Source: Dichotomocladium elegans (lineage: Eukaryota; Mucoromycota; Mucoromycetes; Mucorales; Lichtheimiaceae). Taken from it: a DNA stretch of 64,000 nucleotides. A model generated the notes under the pieces. It ran no database searches, was not told where the DNA came from, and saw only the letters and a list, made by a program, of their open reading frames with translations. Shown here in pieces: positions 1-11,748 of the stretch. Position 1 is the first letter of the stretch; every line of letters starts with the position of its first letter. The DNA lies in NCBI GenBank assembly GCA_025716815.1, contig JAIXMN010000004.1:1922001-1986000 (forward strand), given 5' to 3'. Made by a program: the position numbers and the translations under genes.

Positions 1-121
1 CCCCCCCTTTCCACACGCAAACCCGCACCCACACCCACATACATACAGGGCAACTTTGTCTTTTTCCTAGTCTATTTTCCTAGCGGTTTCTATAAATCTC
101 GACCTTCCCAGCAAAATTACT

Positions 122-1499
122 ATGGAAATCAATAGGGATGAGGCTCTCCGCTGTCTGTCGATTGCAAAGAATCACTTTGGCAGTGGCAATTACCCCGCTG
201 CTGTTCGATTCGCCAACAAGTCATTAAAGCTATTTCCAACCGAGGATGCTAGAGCATTTCTCGAAAAGGCCGAGCGGGCATCCTCAGAAGAGACCACGTC
301 GGGTGCTTCGACTGCCACAGCGAAAGATGATGGTGGTGCAACAAAGCGATCAACGGCTGGGTCTGCTGCTACAGGACAATCTTCTTCGCCTTCCGAGAAG
401 AAGTACTCTAAGGATCAGGTCGCTGCAGTCAAGAAGATTATGGCATGTGGCACGGACTACTACAAGGTCCTGTCTCTTGACAAGAACTGTACCGAAGTAG
501 AGATCAAAAAATCGTATAGAAAGGTACTCGAATGAAAAAGGGGAAAATTACGTGACGTAAAAAGAAAACGACAGAATGGCCTTTACTGATTTCATTTTTA
601 CAATAGCTGGCCTTACAGTTCCATCCGGACAAAAACAACGCCCCAGGAGCAGATGAGGCATTCAAATGTAAGAAAGCCAGTGTCGGCTATATGAGCAGAA
701 GAGGATGTCTTGACTTAAACAGTGGATGGTCGCTACAGTGATTTCCAAGGCGTTTACGGTGTTATCGGATCCTCAGAAACGTGCAATACACGATGCTGGC
801 GGAGGCGACCCGGAGATGCGCGGCAGCGGTGGCGGCCCAGGGATGGGTCCGGGATTCCAGAGGTTTAGGACTCATCAATTTGGAGGGATGCAGGACGATA
901 TATCGCCCGAGGAGCTATTCAACATGTTTTTCGGTGGTGGAATGAATGGTGCCTTCTCCCCCTTTGGAGGGGGTGCTACATTTGTCGGCCCTGGATTCAC
1001 TCGGCAAACCTACTATCGCCCCGGAGCAGGTCACCGAGCAGGAACTGCTGCTGCTGGCGCGGGAGCTCAGCGCCATCGGACAAACTGGGCAATCCTTCTT
1101 CAGATCCTCCCTCTACTTGTCCTCTTTGGCTATTCGATCCTCTCGGGCCTGTTCACGGATGACACCCCCTCATTCTCATTCCAGCCTTCGTCAACACACT
1201 CGATGGGCCGTACGACATACAGTCATAATGTGCCATACTATGTCAATCCGACGCGGTTCACAAAGACCGCCAACGACCAGTACAAACTTGCACGGCTCGA
1301 GCAGCAAGTCGAGATTGACTGGGTACGAAACCTACAGCATGCATGCCAGAATGAGCGACGGGAGCGAGCGGCGCGCATCAATGCGGCAAGCGGTCTTTTC
1401 GGTATTGGTAGAAATGAGGAACAATACCAGGCAGCTGTTCGTATGCCTACGAAAAGCTGTGACGAGGTTAGACGGTTTGGCTATAGTCCTTACCAGTAA
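122..1499 (+). CDS. ER-type DnaJ (Hsp40) protein, DNAJB12/Hlj1-like
   Basis: Exons 122-523, 607-667 and 739-1499 join in frame to a 407-residue protein. The N-terminal ~60 residues are a TPR-like helical segment typical of DNAJB12/14. A J domain follows (about 111-175); its HPD triad is residues 140-142 and is encoded by the small second exon. Next comes a Gly/Phe-rich stretch (GGGPGMGPGF, MFFGGGMNG) and one hydrophobic segment (NWAILLQILPLLVLFGYSI). The last ~110 residues fit the DUF1977 tail. Family knowledge: these are tail-region membrane-anchored Hsp70 co-chaperones of the ER acting on the cytosolic face in ER-associated degradation. The acceptor at 738 was preferred over one at 722 because it restores the conserved J-domain helix (FKLISKAFTVLSD) across the junction. 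No cysteine-rich zinc domain is present, so it is not a type I DnaJ. Confidence 0.93.
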
Positions 1500-2147
1500 A
1501 TTCATCAATCCCGCTCTTTCTCTCTCTCATTGTATGTGTGTGTGGGATATCACAACGTATATACATATACCGCGTCTTCTTTTCCCCTCTTTGTGTCTAC
1601 ATAGCTTCCTCTTTCCCCCTTTTATTTCCTCTTCTCTTATCACCTATCCCCCCCTTGTTTCTTCCTTGATTTTAATACTACTTTATGTTTTCTCCTCTTC
1701 TTGATGCCAATAGATTCAAGAAGAGTAAAAAGTAGGAGGGGACATTTGTGTAATCCACAGAACAAAAAAAAAAATATATAAAATTATTAATTTTAGCTTG
1801 ATAACAGTAGTAGCTGAAAGACCATTATGTGGATGTCGATCATTTTGCCACCAAACATGTTTGAAGGGGTTGCTTAATTATTACAATATCAACAAGTTGT
1901 ATTTTGCTAATCTGATATGTGTGGATGTATCTGAAGAGGTCATGTCAGCATTAAGCATGTTTGATGAGGCAACGACCCCCTCTAACTATGAATCTATGGT
2001 GTGGCAGCTGAGAGGGGTGGGGTGGGGTGGGGTTGGGGTGAGGTGAGAGAGAGAAAAGAGAAATATGTGAGATGCGCTGGTAATTTAGTAAATACATATG
2101 ATGGATGCTAATAATACGACTGCTAATACATGTGAATCATGGGTATT
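1500..2147. other. Intergenic: pyrimidine-rich 3' UTR and a G-rich tract
   Basis: This 648-base gap separates the DnaJ gene from the convergent arrestin gene. The first ~230 bases are strongly C/T-rich, as in a 3' UTR, and are followed by an A-rich stretch near 1765. Around 2013-2039 a run of G4-5 blocks separated by single T or TT could form a G-quadruplex. The small ORF at 1798-2046 reads into that tract as Gly/Val/Trp repeats and has no coding character. I see no gene here. Confidence 0.5.
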
Positions 2148-3616
2148 TCAGCTGAGAGGCGTGGCATGGTAAGACATGTTATTTTCCAAAAATGCAGCGG
2201 GAGGAGGACCTTCATGAAGAGCATCAAAATACGTCGGCAGTTTTTCTCCGTCATTCTGCTCGTCATCGCAGCGGTGAGATTGCTCTTGTCTTATCATGCT
2301 CAGCCAGCTATCTTCCAGGTCTAGCTGGTGCGACAGATCAACATTCATCGTTTGCTGCGGTATAGTTCCGATTACCAATGGGAAGCTGAGGGCCATTTTT
2401 CGGATTGTCTGTCCCGCAAAATGCACAATGACTTTAATTTTATGTGTCACCTTGAGTGATACTGCATTCACATCTTGTGTAATGTGGGGCGAAGTGAGGT
2501 CAACTTCAAACGGTATATCGTCAATAGAGTCTGTATGACATATCGAACGTGAAATATCTATATTTGCCACGCAGGACAACCCGCCATGTCAGTTTGCTTG
2601 AAGATGATCTACAGCAATATAACGAAAAACAAAAAAGAAAATAGGACGTACGAGAAGGTTTGTGGGTTTGCTTTATCATCCTGTAGGATGAAATCACCTC
2701 ACGGTTTCTGATCTGCCCCGTTAGAAGACTAGGAAAAATAACATGTATGACAAGAATAAAGTGATCAGGTACAAGTGACTCTTTTCGTATGTATTTCAAA
2801 TAGCTTCACTTACGGGTATGCCTCGGTTTGCTCCAGACTGACTTCAATGGTCTCTAGACGGATATCGGGTCTCAAGGGGAAAAAATGGCAAGAGAGTCTT
2901 AATGTTTGTTGTTCGAGACAAGCGTACTTCACTGTCGACACCTCGTAGCGCATGTGACCTTCTCTAACGCCCATGTAACGCACGCGCGGCTGAAACTCGA
3001 GGTAATGTAAGCTTGGAAAGGAATGGCAAGATACATGGATCGGTTTGAGCTTCTGCTGAGGATTGCGAAAAGTAACGTATCTCTCTTTGAAAGAGTCAAG
3101 GTGGACATAAGCATGCAGCGCATAATGAATCGAATGTCGAGGCAAGAGGAGCGTGGGTGCTAAGTTCTCGGCGGGAACGTGAAGTTCAAAAGGCAAACAG
3201 GTGACTCCCTGCTCAAACGTGGTGGGGTTCGTCAAGAGGTTGACCTCTTCTCGCACAATCTTTTGGTAGGCTGTGGCATATCCGTACGTAGAATAGAGCG
3301 CAAACCGGCCCATTCGTCCCAAAAGGTCTTTTTTTTTCGCGCAGCTACCTACTTGCATGATCGTAATAGGCCATCCACTCGCGTCATTGCTTTCCGGTTC
3401 ATTCACACTGTGATAATAAATGCTTGGATCATTGGATACGACATTGCAAATAGTGCCTTTGAGTTGGACTGTGATCTGTCGCGCCTTGACCGGTCTGTGT
3501 AGAGTGAGAACAAGCTGACCTCTTAGGACGTAGCCCTCGTTAGGTATCATGCTTTCGGTTGTGTAGACCTGAATGGAGTCGTTCTCTGTGAGGATGTCAA
3601 TGGAAAGGATGGACAT
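2148..3616 (-). CDS. Alpha-arrestin domain protein
   Basis: Exons 3616-2814, 2728-2652 and 2557-2148 (minus strand) close in phase to 429 residues. The first ~170 residues fit an arrestin N domain (VLRGQLVLTLHRPVKARQI, then a GVTCLPFELHVP segment typical of strand 'FPFxF..P'). The rest fits an arrestin C domain (VSLKVTHKIKVIVHF, then SFPLVIGTIP, the classic end of that fold). Near the C terminus LPTYFDA resembles the L/PPxY motif by which fungal alpha-arrestins recruit Rsp5/NEDD4-type ligases. Inferred role: adaptor for ubiquitin-dependent endocytosis of plasma-membrane transporters. The third exon begins after an in-frame TGA in the preceding intron, which fixes the acceptor at 2558. A lysine run (CAKKKDLL) within exon 1 could mark a retained short intron; the frame is open through it, so I kept it coding. 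Confidence 0.85.
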
Positions 3617-4366
3617 CAGATAATAGATAGCCAGGGGGTGAGGAAGGGGTGGAAGAAGAAGGAACTAAAGTGTGGAAAGCGGGGTTTTTCTTTTAAGGTC
3701 TTGTAGCGTCACTGGATGGTGTAATCTATTTGTTGCCATTTGAGCAATGCTGATACTCTGATTTGGCAAGAGAGCACAAACCATTCTGGATGATCCTCTC
3801 CCCCACCCCTTGCGTGCTCTCTCTAACCAGATGCGCTTTTCCAAGACCCGTGAACATGTGGCAGGAAGAAGAGAAATACTGACTTGTTTTTTCTTTTCTC
3901 AACGTAAACCAGCATTCTCCGGATATGTTGTCGTACGCTCCTATGCCTGGATCCCCTTGGAGTCGATTATTCATCAGCCACCCGGCCGATGACCCGGCTC
4001 TCGAGTTCTTTGAATCTCAGTATGCCCAATCAGGTAGTTCTGTCTCTCACTTTTTTTTTTGCTTGCCCCCGCAAGGAAACAAGAGGGGGACTACACCCGC
4101 TCGGCCAACCCAGCCCAAACTTTTTCTTCTTGGCTCCACCCTTCCTCTCGCAAACTCGACGACCCTTTCAACTTTTCTGTGGATAACCCGCCTCTTCACT
4201 CCGTGGTGTTTTGTTCAACTCCACTTTGCCTGGCTCTTTTCCCAGTCAGGCACTCGCACTCATACACACGTTAGCATACCGCAACACCGAACTGGCGTAA
4301 TTCATCCAGCCAACTTGAACATCCCCTTTCTCGCTTCCTAATCCTTCGAGAACCTCCTAACACATA
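3617..4366. other. Divergent promoter region, arrestin / WNK kinase
   Basis: The 750 bases between the divergent start codons contain pyrimidine-rich tracts (4045-4260). An open frame at 3925-4341 starts with a plausible peptide (MLSYAPMPGSPWSRLF) but becomes low complexity. A donor-like GT lies at 4034. I tested splicing of that segment to the kinase exon: the candidate acceptors give the wrong phase or a stop, so it is at most an upstream ORF. No clear TATA box was seen. Confidence 0.4.
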
Positions 4367-6633
4367 ATGGCAGAGGCGCCTAACCCGCGGCAACACCAGG
4401 TGTCCTTTAGTCTTTCGGAAGGATCACAGGAGGAAGACATGGACCGTTTTAAAAATTATTATGCCCCTCTCGCCACCACGCAGTCGCTCGACTCTCCGGA
4501 GGATTCAGATCGGCCATTATACACCTACAGCAGTAACACCAGGTCGCTGCCGTCCACTATTGATCAATACGGCGGATTCCCCACTTCTCACACCAATGAG
4601 ATAATCGACCAGTCACAATCGCACGATTCTGAGCAAGTGGTCGAGGTTTCGCAAAACCAGCGCTATGTGAGGCTAAACACACTATTGGGGAAAGGAGCAT
4701 ACAAGGTAGTGTATAAGGCGATTGACCGAGAAGAAGGATACGAAGTTGCGTGGAATACAATGCAGGCAAGTACCAGTCAACCAACTGTTCGATTGGGGGG
4801 GGGAAGGAGGGGGAGAAAATTCGAGTTACCCGCGTCTTACACCACAACTTCAGTCAGCGCCCAAAGGACTTGACCATGAAATCGAGATCCTCAAGGCTGT
4901 GCGCCATCCGAACATCATCGCTTTCCACGATGCTTGGTATCAAAAGAATGAATTCGTGTTCATTACTGAGCTGATGACGTCCGGCACCTTGCGTGAGTAT
5001 ATTCGGAAGCTGAGCCTTCCCAACAACAAGATTGTCAAGCGGTGGTCTCGGCAGATCCTCAAGGGTTTAGCCTATCTCCATAATTATAACCCTCCTATTA
5101 TCCATCGCGATATTAAGTGTGACAACATATTTATCAATGGTGCTCACGGAGAGGTTAAGATCGGCGATATGGGTACGGCAGAGATGAAAATGGGTCAGCG
5201 ATATACCATTATTGGTACGCCTGAGTTCATGGCACCCGAGATGTACGAGGAGCAGGGGTATAGCGAAAAGGTAGACATTTATGCTTTCGGCATGTGTCTT
5301 TTGGAAATGGCCACGGGTGAGTATCCCTACGGAGAGTGCAAGAACCCAGCCCAAGTCTATAAGAAAGTGTCCTCGGTAAGCATCAATCTGCACCACTGAT
5401 CGGTGAAATATAGAGCTGAACTAATTCTTCAATCGATAGGGCGTGAAGCCTATCTGTCTCCAGAAAGTACAGAATCCGGAAGTGTTGAGCATTATAGAGA
5501 ATTGTCTGGGTCCCGAGGAGGATAGGTAAAATCGAAGATGCGAGGAGCTTGGGTTACAGAGAAATTTATCAGACAGATGTAGGTTGTGCGCACAAGAAAT
5601 TCTCGAGCATCCTTTCCTCGCCGTCGAACCAGACGTTGTTCTGTTAGCAGCAGATACAGGACATGTTCATCTCACCCTCCAGGTGGTCTTCAAGGGCCTT
5701 GATAAGCTGTCAGTCAAGTTTGACTTTAACGTGGAGACGGATACAGCTGAGCAAGTTGTGCGGGAAATGGTAAGCAGACAAATTTGGGGGTATTTCTCAA
5801 GAAGAGTCACTTACAGGCTTTTGTCCCTCTTCATAGATTGAAGAGCAGGTTCTCCCAAAGCAATACCAACACCATATTACCAAAGAAATCAGCCGCATAC
5901 TTCGTGATTTGGAAAAGCCAAACGATTCTGGGCAAGCCGAAAAAGCACGACAGTCGATCTGGCGCCGGGATACTGAAACTCGGGCCATGAGAGAAGAGTT
6001 GGAGAGGATACGTCTTGAGCTCGAGCGCACGGCAGATCATGCGCGCGAAGTAGAATCGAAATGCGAGGAGTATGAGAGTATTGCCCAAACGGCCGAGAAT
6101 CGATACCAGGATGCTATCCGAAACTTGCGAGAAGTCAAAATTGAGATGGACGCCGCAAAATCAATAGCCGTGGCTGCACATGGAGAAAATACCGCACCAG
6201 CTGACCTTACACCTTCGCGCGATGCCTTGGTGTCTCGCATTCTAGAGGGTACCTGTTGCAGACAATGGGAACGCGCGCTTATTCAGATGGGCTAATGCCT
6301 GATATTTCATTAGAGTATGCCGATGACATTGATATTGAAGTGTTTGTCCGGGATTGTGCGACGGTGTCCCACCGTGATCTTGACAAGGCATACGAGTGGA
6401 TCAATAAGTTAAAAGATCAAGACATCATGACGGTTGGTGACTTGCGCGACCTTCACGATGAGGATTGGGCAGGTATTGGGCTGACCGTCTTTGCTCTGAG
6501 AGCATTGAAAAATATGCTCAAGGGCAAGAAACTGGCTGGCCAGAATATTACCACCACTTTCGCTGGCTCGACGGGACTCAACACACCAGTGATGGCTACC
6601 CCGATATCAGCGCGACAATCTCCTCCGGTTTAA
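4367..6633 (+). CDS. WNK-type Ser/Thr kinase with PF2/OSR1_C-like and SAM domains
   Basis: Six exons (4367-4765, 4854-5375, 5440-5525, 5583-5769, 5837-6248, 6314-6633) give 641 residues with all phases closing. The kinase domain (about 101-375) has the WNK hallmark. The usual strand-3 lysine is replaced (EVAWN, position 128-130), and a lysine in the glycine loop (GKGAYK, K113) would bind [11 protein letters not shown] supplies Asp219, DMG supplies Asp238, and MAPE is the activation-loop end. After the kinase, [19 protein letters not shown] matches the WNK/OSR1_C-like fold. Next come a charged coiled coil (about 410-500) and a C-terminal SAM-like domain ending [15 protein letters not shown]. 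WNKs sense chloride and osmotic state in animals and act on SPAK/OSR1; the fungal role is unknown. Intron 1 starts with GC, not GT (donor CAG/GCAAGT at 4766). Confidence 0.92.
4766..4853 (+). other. GC-AG intron in the WNK gene
   Basis: The donor is GCAAGT directly after CAG, a perfect match to the GC-AG subclass, and the acceptor is ACTTCAG. Using the nearby GT (4770) would shift the frame by four bases and break the kinase. The intron carries a G-rich block (4795-4814). Confidence 0.75.
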
Positions 6634-9230
6634 CGCTTCCCCTTAAATAGATTGCAGGTCAATATTCCAAGCATTTCCACTCGATAATCGATTTCCCTTC
6701 CTCATCCCCCAAGTTCCGTCCTCCATTTGCCTAGTGTTCTTCTGAGCTTGCAACTCTCAGATGACCCTCTTCTTCACACACGCACCTTCTCCTATCTTTT
6801 CTTTAGATCTGACCTGTATATAGTGCATAAGGGGAATAACTTTAATTGAAAGTGCTGAATCTTTGGTTTCTGTTTGCTTTAACCATGACTAAATGCTCCA
6901 AAGTGAGGAGCCATCTGTGAGGAGAATGACACGTGTGTGTGTGTGTGTGGCGCGTATTTGGACAGCCCTATTATGCAATATCGCGGTCAAGAAGAACAAA
7001 TGATCCGAACATATGCGGACAAGAGAAAAGGACCATCCCAGATTCGTGAAAGTCTGCGTGTCCTCAATGATCCTTCATTATGGCGATTTGTCACGCAGTT
7101 CAAACTAACCCATGCCCTGGTTTCACTTTGGTGTTGCCGTAATTCGTATGAAAAGGGAGGACAGGAGGGTTGATCAAAGCTGATTGCCTTACAGTGCTTC
7201 TAACATCAGCAATGACCGCTGTAACTTGAACACAGCGTTGCCGAAGGGCTGAGGTGAAAAGGGTAACCTGGGAGTCCAAGGTTGAAAAGCGAAGTAGATC
7301 CGGCCCGGAATACGATACAATCTGACCGTTTCAAAGGTGTTTTATGGCAATCATGATATTATTACATACGCATTTATTCTGTCCGATCAGATAATTCTGA
7401 TCTTGTGTGATGGTCGAGCACGAGTTCCAGTGCATAAAGCCCCGGTCAGATCACATGTCTGGAGGACTCGCCCACAGAGAGCAGGAGATGAACACATCCT
7501 CACTACACGCCCCCTGCGGGAGCGCTGGATTAGTGGGACTATCAAAAAAGGTTGGTTTAAAGGCTGATGATATGCTTCCATATGAGAAACTACGTAACTA
7601 CGTCTTTGTCGCTTTCTTCCCGATTTAGCAAATCTTTCATTGATCGCGGCTTGGAAGGCAAGCGTGATGATGTGACCAATACAAGAATATGGTTATCCAC
7701 GCTTGGGAAATACGTATGTCATCCCACCAGCCACGGGTTCCTTGATGACACGATTAAGGTCATAACGAAGAATGGAGGATGCGATCCCGCTGATACAGTA
7801 GGCTCGAAACCAATAGTGAGTATTTTCACTTCCTAATATTTGGTGATACAATGGGCAGCATCAGAGAGGAAGAAAACGCTTCAACATTGTCTGGGTCCAG
7901 AGGTCAGTGTGGTATGCCAGATAAGCCTGTTTTTCTTTTTCTTTAAGAAGTCGGCGACCATAGACAATGAATAGCTGAAGTCATGGCGAATAAGTTAGAT
8001 GGGTACGGCAACTTCAGCGCGTTTTTTTTTTTGGTCTCGAGCAGAATTTGCAAGATACATCAAAACGTACAGAATCGGATGATCGACTACGATATATGGG
8101 GGCAACCGATGGCCCGTGGTCAATAATGACTTGCTTAGTGCCTTGGTATTCCTATGTACAGAAGAAGTAGAAACAGCATATAATTTTGACCATTGCTACA
8201 TGGTTTTGCCCAAGTGGTGAACACCTGACAAATGAACGGATGTCCGAAGGGCTTGCTGAAAGCCAAGCATAGTTCATGATAACCAATCTGATAGGAATGC
8301 ATGTTGTTGGAAACGTAATAAGATCTTAGCAATAAAAGAAACCATCGATATAGACATTATTGGCCTTGGAAGTCGCCATCTAGAAATCAAAATCCTTGGC
8401 AGTAAAGAGTTGGAGCATTTGTCTTTTCTTTATAGCCCACAGTCGACTCGACCAGTGGGGTGAAACAAACAGAGGTCATTGTCCCACCATTTTCCGCAAA
8501 AACGCTAGGCGTCCTGTTTTTTTTTTCTTTCGACGGTGACTTCCTGCAATAGCCGACAGTACAGCTGTTGGGCAAAAAAAAAGGAAAGTCATTAGCTGTC
8601 ATCAGGATCAGGTGCTGTGGCCCACTGGGGCACAGGGGATGTCTGGGGGCGCTTGCAACCATTTCTCTCAATCGTTGTGACCTGCCAGCTTCTTAAATAT
8701 GCTGTCGCCAGTGTGTCGACTGTCCAACACTGAATGTGCCTCCCACTGGCCCAACACGGCACCTGCCAAATCCCTTCGAGGACCCTTCTATTTCGTAGAT
8801 CCTAATCACCCCCGTTACCCATCTGGTATGCCCATCGAAGGGGGGGAGGGGCATATACTCAACGCTCCTCTCAGGCTTCTAAACTTCGACATCGCTCACT
8901 CCGGGAGTTACAGCCTTTGAATTAATTTTATCATATCTTCGCACGTCTCAATACGATCCATTTTCACTGTTCATCTCTGCTTGTTGTATATGAGACAGAA
9001 ACAATAAATTCCGGCTCCTCACAACCGATATAAAGAAAAAGATATGAGAAAGAGGAGGGCAGGATAGTCCAGAATTAATTACTTTACAGTATAGAGTGTA
9101 ATAAGGGGCGGGGTTGTGGCAGCGGCGGAAAGCAGAAGAATGCAGGGCAAGCAAGCGAGAGGTATGCTACAATGTTACATGGAGATGCGGGGCGCGCGAA
9201 AAGGGGAACGGGACAGAGAAATGAATCCTT
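6634..9230. other. Long gap without a recognised gene (2.6 kb)
   Basis: The first 250 bases look like a 3' UTR. A short (GT)n tract lies at 6933-6948 and T runs at 8023-8032 and 8518-8526. Small ORFs exist on both strands. The most coding-like is 6937-7173 (+), with a segment QEEQMIRTYADKRKGPSQIR, but it has no recognisable family, no splice partner and a low-complexity start. I found no transposase, tRNA or conserved peptide. Confidence 0.4.
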
Positions 9231-10232
9231 TTACTTTCTGCGGCCAACGCATGCACCAACTATATCCCATCCGAAAGCAGCCACGAAGAGGACAAAGGAG
9301 AACATCCCCCAGAAGATGCTTACGTTGTAAAAATCGCACCAGTGATGGTAATCTCCAGGCCGGCACCTGTACATGGCAATTTCCACAATTGATCCGATAC
9401 CCCAGAGAATCGCGAGCAAAAGGTCTATCCCGCTCATGAGAACGCGGTTAAGCTTGTTGCCGCGTGCAATGCGACGATAGCACCAGAACGTGATGTGGAA
9501 GAAGCCCCAAATAAGCGACACAATGGCCTATGCAAATGCCGTATTAAGATCATCTGACGATAAAGATTGAAGCGAAAAAGGAAACTCACCACTGCCCACA
9601 GGTAATAAAAGCACGCCGAGCTTTCCAGGGGCACATCCTCACCAGAAAACTATTTTTCAGTCTGCATGTGAGTCTTTGGGTGTCCCATCCTTAGAATCAT
9701 TTGTATATCTTCTTCTTACTGGTGACGCGCCTGCAGCAAAGCCAAGATGACCGATCGCAGCGACGAGCTGAAGGGTACGCAGTAAAAGACGGAGTTTCGA
9801 GGGATTCATTCGGGCATCGTCCCACTTTGGAGGCAACGCTGCCTCGACTTGTTCTTGAGGCGGTCTTGGCTTGCCGCCAGCAGGTTCAGGCGTATTCGCC
9901 GATGAGATCTCCGTTTTTGTATAGGCATTGTTGCTGCCGCTAAAACTGCTATTCTCATTCGCATTGAAACGCGTACCGCTGTACTGGTACGCATTCGCCG
10001 GTGCTGCGACGGAAGTTGCAGTATGATCCCAGGCATTGTCATTCTCACTCGGGTACTCTGTCTTGTTCGACTCGGTGCGGTAGTTGGAAGGTGAAGGCAT
10101 GCGATTTGGCGTACCGACGCTTCCACCAGTCCAGGGATTCCGGTCATCGTTATCATAGGCATTACCATAGCGTGGCCCATTCGCGTTTGAAGACCAGGGA
10201 TTTCCGTCTTCGAAGGGATTGTTGTGTGCCAT
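9231..10232 (-). CDS. Four-TM MARVEL-like membrane protein with N-terminal NPF motif
   Basis: Exons 10232-9720, 9649-9590 (60 nt) and 9527-9231 give 289 residues in phase. The N-terminal ~130 residues are polar, rich in Asn, Ser and Gly, and start MAHNNPFEDGNPW; NPF is the EH-domain ligand found in SCAMPs and other trafficking proteins. Four hydrophobic segments follow: LLLRTLQLVAAIGHLGFAAG, CFYYLWAVAIVSLIWGFFHI, SGIDLLLAILWGIGSIVEIA and IFWGMFSFVLFVAAFGWDIV. This is the size and spacing of a MARVEL domain. The SCAMP core signature was not seen, so I prefer MARVEL-like. Likely location is the plasma membrane or the endosomal/Golgi system. The short second exon encodes the loop between TM1 and TM2. 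Confidence 0.82.
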
Positions 10233-11748
10233 TGAACTAGAAAAAAATGTACAGAAAAGATGAAAAGTGAAGAAAGACTTTTTTTTAGTCTGCCAGAATG
10301 TCTTTTCTCATAAGCTCCTTTTGGGGGGGGGATGAGCCGTTCCTGCACAAGGAACTAGACCTTTTTAGGATCGTGGGACGCCCAAATCAGTCACAATCGC
10401 TCCGCTTTAGCCGTCTTGGCGATACAGACAGATCTTGTTTGGCAGGCTATGCCAGGCTACTGTCTGAGAGAATACCTAGAAAGGGAACAAAAGATAGTAG
10501 ATGATGTAGTATCCGAGAGTGCATCTTTTTTATCCATTATGGGACCGTACACATATATGGCTATTTTAGTCATTTGGAATTTAACCAGGAATAGCCTTCG
10601 TTATTGTCACGCACCGTTATCTACATAAAACAAACGAGAGCGGAAATATGAAGGCACTCGTAGACTGATATATATATTCAGAAGTAAACGGGTATATGGG
10701 CCTCCATTTTCAAGTGTACGTCTGGATTTGGCTGCGCTTGTGCACCCTATGGAATCATGGCATGGCGATGCCCCTTTTTGGTGCGGATATATCTGTTGCT
10801 TTATTCTGAACACGTACGTATCATTTGTGCCGAGAAGACCAAGCATGTCTACCTTCTGTAGGAGATAGTCACCATCGGCAAAAGTGCGGCGTATAAAGGA
10901 TGGCCATACCGTATATGAGGAGGGGAATGAACCAGTTGTTTTATCTGCATGAGTCGAGAGATAATACACATAACTGATCTTTTCTTTCGTCTCTATCCAC
11001 CCTGCTGCATCTCTGGCGCACGCACACGTTCTTTGTGTCCGGCACAACGGCATAACCTTTGTGGCATGAAAAGGGCAAATGCACTTTCCCGCACATTCTG
11101 AATGCTACGCTGTCGTTACCACCGATAAATAGATCAGTTAAAAGGACGATATACCTTGCTGGAACTGGATCTTGCTTGATCCTAGTTGATCCAATGCAAG
11201 GCCATACAGAGTTATCTCCAGCTTCTAGTCATCATTCTTGCTACGAAGCCATAAAGTTGGCAAATTTCACGTTTGTCCGGTTAGCACTCTCTCCATACTA
11301 TGCCATTCGATAACTCAGTAGCTCATCTTGTCTTCCGGAAGAGCCACACCTGGGCATTCTGCTGATGCAATTTGTTCATCTTTTCGTGATTATCGATCTG
11401 CGGAGACGTTAAAACCGTGGGTATACCAGACGCTCGCCATTAGAACTCATAACTTTCAAGGTCCCATCCTGAAAAAGATAACCAGTCAGCGAGGCAAATT
11501 CACAGATCTTAAGATGAGAGTTCCCTACATAGAAATATCGAATAATGAAATGTTTTCTTACAGTATCCAACAGAAGCCAAATCCAAAGCATGACATGTGT
11601 CATTCAAGCTATTTCTTAATTTTCTCCTCCACTGCATGCAGGCAGTACTCATGTTTCTGTACGAATTATTCTTGCTAATAGCATGGCCCTAATCAGGCAA
11701 TTCTGGGCCTTGCTGACTCAGACATGATGTGGGCTCTTTCTCTATCCT
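10233..11748. other. Gap without a recognised gene (1.5 kb)
   Basis: This is intergenic DNA between the divergent MARVEL-like gene and the P450 gene. A minus-strand ORF at 10607-11053 (148 aa) and plus-strand ORFs at 10298-10628 and 11328-11678 have no family resemblance, no domain pattern and no obvious splice context. I treat them as chance. Confidence 0.4.

Noticed and set aside
946..1704. 252-codon plus-strand ORF
   Set aside because: It overlaps the DnaJ exon in another frame and then reads a C/T-rich 3' UTR; composition is Leu/Ser-rich with no domain.
3925..4033. Upstream exon of the WNK gene
   Set aside because: The donor phase does not match acceptors before 4367 (4275 gives a stop, 4310 the wrong phase).
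10607..11053. 148-codon minus-strand ORF
   Set aside because: Its residue composition is not clearly coding, no homologous motif was seen, and there is no promoter or splice support.
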